The translations under genes were made by a program, and so were the position numbers. A model generated the notes under the pieces. It did no database searches and was not told the origin of the DNA. It worked only from the letters and a program-made list of their open reading frames with translations. A DNA stretch of 5,108 nucleotides from Bacteroidales bacterium (GTDB lineage: Bacteria; Bacteroidota; Bacteroidia; Bacteroidales; GCA-2748055). How positions within the stretch are numbered: the stretch's first letter is position 1; each line of letters starts with the position of its first letter. Positions 1-5,108 of the stretch are shown piece by piece. The stretch spans positions 1-5,108 of the forward strand of contig JANTFK010000290.1 of the NCBI GenBank assembly GCA_024763595.1, written 5' to 3'.

Positions 1-518
1 TTGTAATCAAGCAAATAAATGTGGATAGTGCCTTTGCCAAACTCAATAAACTGGAGCGCAGACGTGCCATCACGCTGGCCATCAACTTTGCCCGCAGCAA
101 CAAGTCAGTAACCACCTCCAATGTGGGAACCGCTGACTGGAAGCAGAGCCGGTTGAGAAGATACCAGATCGAGATCCAGCGCAAGTACACCCTCTCCCTG
201 CTGTGCCTTATTTTCTTCTTTATCGGTGCACCACTGGGGGCCATCATCAGAAAAGGAGGGCTGGGTATGCCGGTCATTTCCAGCGTATTGATCTTCCTGA
301 TATATTATGTCATCTCCATGATAGGTGAGAAGTTTGTACGTGAAAGTATACTGGACCCCTTTATAGGAATGTGGATCTCAACCTTTATTCTGCTACCGGT
401 AAGCATCTGGCTTACTTATACTGCTGCCAATGATTCGGTGATCCTGAATATTGAAACCTATTTCACCTGGGCAAAAAAACTGACCGAGCGGATACAAAAA
501 CTCTTCCGTTTTAAATGA
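1..518 (+). CDS. LptF/LptG-family permease (YjgP/YjgQ), C-terminal part only
   Basis: This is the 3' end of a gene that begins before the window. The frame is open from base 3, giving 171 visible residues to a TGA at 516-518, so the GTG at 21 is probably internal rather than a start. Three hydrophobic segments are seen, at about 189-248, 267-329 and 360-422. The first two flank a GAPLGAIIRKGGLGMP loop and are followed by an IGEKFVRE stretch. These are typical of the last three helices of LptF/LptG permeases, which have six helices with a periplasmic jellyroll domain between the third and fourth. In the family, LptF and LptG with the ATPase LptB extract lipopolysaccharide from the inner membrane for transport to the outer membrane. 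The charged tail (KKLTERIQKLFRFK) is probably cytoplasmic. LptF cannot be told from LptG without the N-terminal half. Its stop overlaps the ATG of a short reading frame, which implies co-translation with the genes downstream. Confidence 0.88.
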   Translation, partial: VIKQINVDSAFAKLNKLERRRAITLAINFARSNKSVTTSNVGTADWKQSRLRRYQIEIQRKYTLSLLCLIFFFIGAPLGAIIRKGGLGMPVISSVLIFLIYYVISMIGEKFVRESILDPFIGMWISTFILLPVSIWLTYTAANDSVILNIETYFTWAKKLTERIQKLFRFK

Positions 519-553
519 GAATCCTGATCCCTTTCTAATGAGAATCCTGATCC
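508..553 (+). repeat. 23-bp imperfect tandem duplication spanning a gene start
   Basis: Two adjacent 23-bp units, 508-530 and 531-553, agree at 20 of 23 positions. The mismatches are g/c, t/c and a/t at unit positions 1, 5 and 6. The last 17 bases are identical (514-530 and 537-553) and contain an ATG followed by the codons for RILI. The trinucleotide tcc precedes unit 1 and ends both units, so slippage at a short homology could have produced the duplication. The ancestral junction was probably a simple ATGA overlap between the permease and the glycosyltransferase. Because 23 is not a multiple of three, the extra copy put the old start out of frame with the gene. Confidence 0.9.
515..538 (+). 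other. Seven-codon mini-ORF (MRILIPF) at a duplicated start site
   Basis: An ATG at 515-517 overlaps the permease stop as ATGA. It reads seven codons, MRILIPF, to a TAA at 536-538, whose last base is the first base of the glycosyltransferase ATG (TAATG). The first five residues copy the start of the next protein (MRILI), because both starts come from the 23-bp duplication. Ribosomes finishing the permease could restart here, stop at 536-538 and restart again at 538, so the mini-ORF could keep the coupling intact. Whether it is translated, or regulates anything, is inference. No Shine-Dalgarno motif precedes it. It may simply be a relic of the duplication. Confidence 0.5.
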
Positions 554-1737
554 TGACCAACAAAATTCCATACCCTCCCAGGGACGGGGGTTCCATTGCT
601 ACACTCAACATGCTTCAGGGACTTCATGCGGCCGGTAATCATATAACCTGCCTCTCAATGAATACCAGCAAACACTACTTCCCGGTGGAGCGTATTCCGG
701 CTGCGTTACGCAAGAAGATAAGATTTATAGGTGTTGCCTGTGATAACAGGATAAAACCATGGCATCTGGTCCTGAACCTGCTGTTTTCCAGAGAACCCTA
801 CATTGCACAGCGCTATCATATCCGGGCATACGGGGAAAAGCTTTCCGAACTGTTATCTGAGGAAACATTTGATATCATTCAGCTTGAAGGGCCCTACCTG
901 GGATACTATATTCCCATCATTAAAACACTGAGCCGTGCCCCTGTCTCATTACGTGCACATAATGTGGAGCACCTGATCTGGAAAAAGAAAGCCGGTAACG
1001 ACTCCTCCCTGTTAAAGCGGTGGTATTTTCGTAACATGGCTTCCCGGCTGGAAAAATTTGAACTGACAGTCATCGACCAGACAGATTGCCTGGTTCCTAT
1101 CAGCCCGCTGGACGCAACATATTTCCGGGAGCGGGGTTACCAGCAGCCGCTTATCACCATCCCTGCCGGTTTTATCCTGGATGCCTACCCGCAAACACCC
1201 CTCCCCTCAAAGGCGACTCTTTTTTTCATCGGGGCACTGGACTGGATGCCCAACCAGGAAGGATTGCTATGGTTTGTGGAGAAGGTTTTTAATCAACTGG
1301 TTGCCGAGTTGCCGCAAATAGAATTCCATGTAGCCGGAAGAAATGCCCCAGATCATATCATCCGGAAGCTCAGTCATGAAAGCATCGTTTTCCATGGAGA
1401 GATTGAGAATGCCGTCCTCTTTATGCAGTCATACAGAATCATGGTAGCTCCCCTGTTTACCGGCAGCGGTATCAGGATCAAGATCCTGGAAGGGATGGGG
1501 CTGGGCAGACCTGTAGTCACCACCCCGGTTGGAATTGCCGGGATACCGGCTGAAAATAACCGTGAAGTGGTGGTTGCGGATAATCCGGAAGACTTTAAAT
1601 ATCAATTAATTAAGCTTCTTTTAAATGATGAGGAAGCAAACCGGCTGGTCCGGCATGCACGGGCACTTATTAAAGAGAATTTTGATACCTTTGGCCTTTC
1701 ATCCCGCTTAAACCAGTTTTTCAAAACAGAGGTATGA
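538..1737 (+). CDS. Glycosyltransferase, GT4-type (GT-B fold)
   Basis: The 399-residue protein has the layout of a retaining, nucleotide-sugar-dependent GT-B glycosyltransferase. The N-terminal Rossmann half opens with MRILILTNKIPYPPRDGG, where GG at 17-18 is the usual glycine-rich loop. It also carries LRAHNVEH at 138-145, a motif typical of a GT4 subgroup. The C-terminal half starts near residue 228 with FFIGALDWMPNQEG and has the donor-binding region GSGIRIKILEGMGLGRPVVTT at 309-329. There K315 and E318 match the family's conserved Lys and Glu. There is no signal peptide or membrane span, so the enzyme should be cytosolic or peripheral at the inner membrane. ATG 538 is the first start in its frame after the TGA at 481. 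It has no Shine-Dalgarno motif, which suggests coupling to the upstream reading frame. The stop overlaps the next glycosyltransferase by 4 bp, so the two probably work on the same glycan. Sugar donor and acceptor cannot be read from sequence. Confidence 0.88.
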   Translation: MRILILTNKIPYPPRDGGSIATLNMLQGLHAAGNHITCLSMNTSKHYFPVERIPAALRKKIRFIGVACDNRIKPWHLVLNLLFSREPYIAQRYHIRAYGEKLSELLSEETFDIIQLEGPYLGYYIPIIKTLSRAPVSLRAHNVEHLIWKKKAGNDSSLLKRWYFRNMASRLEKFELTVIDQTDCLVPISPLDATYFRERGYQQPLITIPAGFILDAYPQTPLPSKATLFFIGALDWMPNQEGLLWFVEKVFNQLVAELPQIEFHVAGRNAPDHIIRKLSHESIVFHGEIENAVLFMQSYRIMVAPLFTGSGIRIKILEGMGLGRPVVTTPVGIAGIPAENNREVVVADNPEDFKYQLIKLLLNDEEANRLVRHARALIKENFDTFGLSSRLNQFFKTEV

Positions 1738-2906
1738 TCGCTATTCAGGTAATATTCTGGGGCAGTTTCTTCCTGATACTTTATTCTTACCTGCTGTTTC
1801 CGGTGATCCTGCAATGGCTGGCCAGGCACAAAAACCTCTCCTATACTGCATACTCACCGGAAGCCTCCCCAAAAATTTCGGTGCTTATTGCAGCTTACAA
1901 TGAAGAAGAGCTGATCGAAACCAAAATCTTGTCAGTACTAAATAGCGATTACCAGGCAGAGCGGCTCGAGGTACTGGTAGGATCAGACGCTTCCACAGAT
2001 GCCACAAATGACATCTTACAAAAACTGCAGCAGCAATACCCCTCGCTTCGCATCTATCTTTTCCGGGAGCGCAAGGGAAAGCCCGGTATCATTAACCGGT
2101 TGGTGGAGGAATCCAATGGGGAGATCCTTATCATAACGGATGCCAATGTGATGCTCGACAAGGATACTTTAAGGGCGTTAACCACCTTTTTCAAAGCACC
2201 GGAAATCGGGCTGGTAGATTCAAGAATGATCAATACCCGGCTGAAAAAGGATGGCATATCACAGCAGGAGAAATTCTACATCAGCCGGGAGGTCAGGATC
2301 AAACACCATGAAAGCCTGCTCTGGGGATCCATGATGGGACCATTCGGAGGATGTTATGCAGTGCGAAAGTCTCTCTACAAGCCGGTTCCGGAAAATTTTC
2401 TGGTAGATGATTTTTACATCAACATGGGTGTGCTGAAACAGGGTTTTCATTGTATCAGCAATATCAACGCAAGGGTATCCGAGGATGTATCCAATAATCT
2501 GGCAGAAGAGTACAAGCGTAAAAAAAGAATCTCTTCGGGTAATTTCCAGAATCTTATGGCATACCGGTCATTGTTGGTTGGTGGACGGCCCGGAGTGGCC
2601 TTCTGCTTCTTCTCTCATAAAGTGATCCGCTGGTTTGTTCCCTTTCTGGTCATGGTCACCCTGGGGACATCACTTTACCTGGCACCCGCCCATCCTGTTT
2701 ACCGTTATCTTGCAATACTGCAATTAATTGTTCTTGCCATCCCGGTTATAGACCTAATTCTGAGGAAAATTAAAATCCATATTTTACCTTTGCGGTTCAT
2801 TTCACATTTTGTAATGATGAACCTGGCACTGTTGGCCGGTTTCATCCGATTTTTAGGAGGAATAGAAAACAATGTCTGGCAACCCACAAGCCGAAATCAA
2901 AATTAA
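1734..2906 (+). CDS. Membrane-anchored glycosyltransferase, GT2-type (cellulose-synthase-like subgroup)
   Basis: The 390-residue protein has an N-terminal hydrophobic anchor (about 5-29), a GT-A catalytic domain (about 46-280) and C-terminal hydrophobic segments at about 298-316, 325-342 and 355-376. Catalytic-domain marks are SVLIAAYNEEE (49-59), VGSDASTDAT (82-91, D85), ITDAN (134-138) in the place of the usual DxD, VDDFYIN (224-230) in the place of the usual ED acid pair, and RISSGNFQNL (265-274) where processive enzymes have QxxRW. This pattern fits the CESA_like_1 subgroup of GT2. The family transfers sugars from nucleotide donors at the cytosolic face of the inner membrane; whether this enzyme polymerises is unclear. 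The ATG overlaps the preceding stop by 4 bp (ATGA). The 3' end runs 35 bp into ribBA, so the last eleven or so residues (from about NVWQPTSRNQN) share DNA with the RibBA N-terminus. Product and acceptor are unknown; the neighbouring GT4 enzyme and permease suggest an envelope glycan. Confidence 0.87.
   Translation: MIAIQVIFWGSFFLILYSYLLFPVILQWLARHKNLSYTAYSPEASPKISVLIAAYNEEELIETKILSVLNSDYQAERLEVLVGSDASTDATNDILQKLQQQYPSLRIYLFRERKGKPGIINRLVEESNGEILIITDANVMLDKDTLRALTTFFKAPEIGLVDSRMINTRLKKDGISQQEKFYISREVRIKHHESLLWGSMMGPFGGCYAVRKSLYKPVPENFLVDDFYINMGVLKQGFHCISNINARVSEDVSNNLAEEYKRKKRISSGNFQNLMAYRSLLVGGRPGVAFCFFSHKVIRWFVPFLVMVTLGTSLYLAPAHPVYRYLAILQLIVLAIPVIDLILRKIKIHILPLRFISHFVMMNLALLAGFIRFLGGIENNVWQPTSRNQN
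2855..2860 (+). promoter_or_regulatory. Shine-Dalgarno-like AGGAGG upstream of ribBA
   Basis: AGGAGG lies 11 bases before the ribBA ATG at 2872, inside the coding sequence of the upstream glycosyltransferase, where it encodes part of LGG. It is the only strong Shine-Dalgarno match at a gene start in this window; the other starts have none at usable spacing. The spacing is a little long and most Bacteroidota genes do not rely on this motif, so its use is uncertain. A stop in the ribBA frame at 2863-2865 rules out any earlier start. Confidence 0.5.
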
Positions 2907-4137
2907 GCTCAATTCCATTCCGGAGGCGCTGGAGGATATCAGGAACGGAAAGATCGTGATCGTGGTAGATGACGAGAACAGGGAAAATGAAGGCGACTTC
3001 GTATGTGCAGCAGAACTGATTACACCTGAAACAGTCAATTTTATGGCCACCCATGGAAAAGGGTTGATCTGTGCCGCCATTGGCGAGTTACGGTGCGAGG
3101 AACTTGACCTGCCCATGATGGTATCCACCAACACCAGTCATCTGAATACCGCCTTTACGGTATCGGTAGACCTGCTGGGTCATGGTACCACCACCGGGAT
3201 CAGCGCATCTGACCGGGCCAAAACCCTGAGGGCCCTGGTGGATCCCGCAACCAAACCAGAGGATCTGGCTCGTCCCGGACATATCTTCCCGTTAAAAGCC
3301 AGAAAGCAGGGTGTCCTGCGACGGGCCGGGCATACTGAAGCGGCAGTGGACCTGACCAGGCTTGCCCAGTTGAAACCGGGTGGTGTGCTGGTAGAGATCA
3401 TGAATGACGACGGCACCATGGCCCGTCTTCCGGAACTGATGCAAATGGCTAAAAAGTTCCATCTGAAGATAATTTCCATTAAAGACCTGATTGCCTACAG
3501 GCTGAATACCGATTCAATTCTGATCAAGGGTACAGAGGTAAAGCTGCCTACCGAATTCGGAGAGTTCAACCTGACACCTTTTATTCAGAAATCCAACGGG
3601 CTGGAGCATGTAGCCCTCACCAAAGGAAGCTGGAAAGAGCACGACCATGTACTGGTACGGGTGCACTCATCCTGCGTTACCGGTGATATTTTCGGTAGCT
3701 ACAGGTGCGATTGTGGTGATCAGTTGCACGAAGCCATGAAAATGGTACAAAAAGAGGGCTGCGGAGCCATTATTTATCTGAACCAGGAAGGCAGGGGTAT
3801 CGGTCTGTACAATAAGATGAAAGCCTACAAACTTCAGGAAGAGGGACGGGATACCGTAGAAGCAAACATAGAGCTTGGATTCCAGGAAGATGAACGCGAT
3901 TATGGTATTGGTGCAGGGATGCTTCATTCGCTCGGTATACGAAACATAAGGCTGATCACCAATAACCCGCAAAAAAAAGCGGGGCTGGAAGGGTATGGCA
4001 TGAGGATCGTAGAGATCATCAAACTGGAAATACCCGCCAATGAACACAACAAATTTTACCTGGAGACCAAGCGCGATAAAATGGGCCATTTTCTCAATAT
4101 AGCCCAGTATAAACATCCGCCCCAAGATGAATATTGA
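2872..4137 (+). CDS. ribBA: RibBA: 3,4-dihydroxy-2-butanone-4-phosphate synthase / GTP cyclohydrolase II
   Basis: This 421-residue fusion supplies both precursors at the start of riboflavin synthesis in the cytosol. The N-terminal RibB domain (about 15-210) converts ribulose 5-phosphate to 3,4-dihydroxy-2-butanone 4-phosphate and formate. It shows DDENRENEGD at 33-42, GHIFPL at 136-141, RAGHTEAAVDL at 151-161 and VEIMNDDGTMAR at 174-185. The C-terminal RibA domain (about 220-421) opens GTP, releasing formate and pyrophosphate. It has the zinc cysteines C268, C279 and C281, NQEGRGIGL at 304-312 with Y302 just before it, the catalytic-type Arg in DERD (R342) and LITNNPQKK at 361-369. All expected active-site residues of both halves are visible, and the length is normal for the fusion. 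ATG 2872 is the only reasonable start: a stop lies at 2863, and the next Met is residue 58, inside the core. About twelve residues before the core form a non-conserved tail that lies over the end of the upstream gene. No FMN riboswitch is seen. Confidence 0.97.
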   Translation: MSGNPQAEIKIKLNSIPEALEDIRNGKIVIVVDDENRENEGDFVCAAELITPETVNFMATHGKGLICAAIGELRCEELDLPMMVSTNTSHLNTAFTVSVDLLGHGTTTGISASDRAKTLRALVDPATKPEDLARPGHIFPLKARKQGVLRRAGHTEAAVDLTRLAQLKPGGVLVEIMNDDGTMARLPELMQMAKKFHLKIISIKDLIAYRLNTDSILIKGTEVKLPTEFGEFNLTPFIQKSNGLEHVALTKGSWKEHDHVLVRVHSSCVTGDIFGSYRCDCGDQLHEAMKMVQKEGCGAIIYLNQEGRGIGLYNKMKAYKLQEEGRDTVEANIELGFQEDERDYGIGAGMLHSLGIRNIRLITNNPQKKAGLEGYGMRIVEIIKLEIPANEHNKFYLETKRDKMGHFLNIAQYKHPPQDEY

Positions 4138-5107
4138 ATCGCTTCGTATTGTGTACATGGGTACCCCTGACTTTGCTGTGGGTCCCCTGGAAAAATTACT
4201 GGGCAATGGTTTAAATGTAGTAGCTGTGGTCACAGCTCCTGACAAGCCTGCGGGACGCGGAAAGAAAATCCGTTTTCCGGCCCTAAAACAATACCTGCTG
4301 AAGCATTCCGGGGAGATTCCCATCCTGCAACCGGAAAATCTGAAAGATCCTGAATTTGTAAAAAAGCTGGAATCACTGAAACCTGACATTCAGGTAGTGG
4401 TTGCGTTCCGTATGCTTCCGGAGGTGGTCTGGCGGATTCCCGGGAAAGGGACCTTTAACCTGCATGCATCCCTCCTGCCCCTGTACAGGGGAGCAGCACC
4501 CATCAACCATGTCATTCTCAACGGAGAGAAGGAAACCGGGGTTACTACTTTTTTGATTGATGAGCAGATCGATACGGGAAACATCCTCCTTCAGCGTAAA
4601 ACCGCAATCGGGGAGCGGGAAAGCGCGGGAGAGTTGCATGACAGGCTGATGTCCATGGGGAGCGATCTGGTCCTTGAGACCATACGGGGATTGGCTGACG
4701 GAGCCCTGAAGCCCATACCCCAGGATCAGTTCATCAGTCCGCCGGATGGGCTGAAAAAAGCTCCCAAGATCTATCGCCAGGATTGCCGTATTATCTGGGA
4801 AGCCGAAGGTATCCGTATTTTTAATCTGATCCGGGGACTGAGTCCCCATCCCGGTGCTTTCACATTCCTGAATAGGGAGGGAGCAGTCCCTCTGCGCTGC
4901 AAGATTCTGGCCTCATCATTCCGGAAGGCTTCCGGTCAGGGAGTACCGGGCACCATTCAAACAGATGGAAAAAAATTCCTGGAAGTTGCCGTCAGTGATG
5001 GGTTTATCAGCGTACTGACTATCCAGCCTGAAGGAAAACGCAGCATGAAGATCAGTGAATATCTGGCAGGAACCAGGCTGGTTACCGGGTTATACCGGTT
5101 TTCCTGA
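4127..5107 (+). CDS. fmt: Methionyl-tRNA formyltransferase
   Basis: The enzyme transfers a formyl group from 10-formyltetrahydrofolate to the methionine on initiator tRNA, making the fMet-tRNA used to start translation. At 326 residues it has full family length. The N-terminal formyltransferase domain (about 6-190) has VYMGTPDFAV at 9-18, the DKPAGRGKK loop at 39-47 that contacts tRNA in the E. coli enzyme, and the active-site set N111, H113 and D149 within NLHASLLPLYRG (111-122) and IDTG (148-151). The C-terminal OB-type tRNA-binding domain (about 210-326) includes KAPKI at 211-215 and IRGLSPHPGA at 235-244. The start at 4127 puts the usual RIVYMGTP opening at residue 7; the next Met (residue 11) is inside that motif and is unlikely. 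It overlaps the ribBA stop by 11 bp without a Shine-Dalgarno motif. The TGA at 5105-5107 is one base from the window edge, so the gene is complete but what follows is unknown. Confidence 0.97.
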   Translation: MNIESLRIVYMGTPDFAVGPLEKLLGNGLNVVAVVTAPDKPAGRGKKIRFPALKQYLLKHSGEIPILQPENLKDPEFVKKLESLKPDIQVVVAFRMLPEVVWRIPGKGTFNLHASLLPLYRGAAPINHVILNGEKETGVTTFLIDEQIDTGNILLQRKTAIGERESAGELHDRLMSMGSDLVLETIRGLADGALKPIPQDQFISPPDGLKKAPKIYRQDCRIIWEAEGIRIFNLIRGLSPHPGAFTFLNREGAVPLRCKILASSFRKASGQGVPGTIQTDGKKFLEVAVSDGFISVLTIQPEGKRSMKISEYLAGTRLVTGLYRFS

Positions 5108-5108
5108 G

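Noticed and set aside
21..518. GTG at 21 as the true start of a short membrane protein
   Set aside because: The frame is open to the window edge, and the residues before and after the GTG read as an interior part of an LptF/LptG permease.
1086..1292. 68-codon + strand frame inside the GT4 gene
   Set aside because: It lies wholly within a conserved gene in another frame, with no start signal or recognisable product.
2700..2871. Possible FMN riboswitch before ribBA
   Set aside because: The stretch is coding for GT2 membrane segments and shows none of the conserved FMN-aptamer elements.
3667..4389. Long open frame on the - strand (about 240 codons) across the ribBA end and fmt start
   Set aside because: It lies wholly opposite two strongly conserved genes, crosses their junction, and its translation shows no recognisable domain. 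It is a shadow of their codon usage.
4833..4847. Palindrome GGGGACT-G-AGTCCCC inside fmt
   Set aside because: Perfect 7-bp arms around one base, but it encodes the conserved RGLSPHP stretch and sits mid-gene. About one such dyad per window of this size is not surprising.
4373..4849. Open frame of about 158 codons on the - strand inside fmt
   Set aside because: It is antisense to the conserved Fmt catalytic domain and has no family-like motifs.
4921..4935. Second palindrome CCGGAAG-G-CTTCCGG inside fmt
   Set aside because: It has the same geometry as the one at 4833-4847 but an unrelated sequence. It lies within coding DNA, with no repeated operator pattern to support a binding site.
5084..5099. 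Inverted repeat ACCGG-gttata-CCGGT just before the fmt stop, as a terminator
   Set aside because: The stem is only 5 bp, lies before the stop codon and has no T-run. The window ends at once, so termination cannot be judged.

Overview
The window is a piece of a Bacteroidota chromosome, most likely class Bacteroidia. The evidence is an LptF/LptG-type permease tail of the Bacteroidota kind, a fused RibBA, and start sites that mostly lack Shine-Dalgarno motifs. Composition looks uniform, at a middling G+C estimated by eye. No mobile element, RNA gene, CRISPR array or foreign-looking segment is visible.

All real genes lie on the + strand and there is essentially no intergenic DNA. In order they are: the 3' end of an LptF/LptG-family permease (to 518); a 7-codon mini-ORF (515-538) inside a 23-bp tandem duplication (508-553); a GT4-type glycosyltransferase (538-1737); a membrane-anchored GT2-type glycosyltransferase (1734-2906); the bifunctional riboflavin enzyme RibBA (2872-4137); and methionyl-tRNA formyltransferase Fmt (4127-5107). 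The stop of each gene overlaps the next start, or is linked to it through the mini-ORF, by 4, 1, 4, 35 and 11 bp. This looks like one polycistronic unit with translational coupling. No promoter or terminator is visible, so both operon ends lie outside the window.

The operon mixes envelope and housekeeping functions. The permease belongs to the family that extracts lipopolysaccharide from the inner membrane. The two glycosyltransferases probably build an envelope or secreted glycan of unknown structure. RibBA makes both early precursors of riboflavin, and Fmt formylates initiator tRNA. From general knowledge of Bacteroidota genomes, the permease often sits directly beside ribB or ribBA, so the glycosyltransferase pair may be a later insertion.

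The most unusual local structure is the duplicated start of the first glycosyltransferase. It leaves an ATG-to-stop peptide MRILIPF wedged between the permease stop and the functional start. I found no clear evidence of an entirely new biological system. The most useful leads are the duplicated start junction, the glycosyltransferase insertion, and the long overlap into ribBA.
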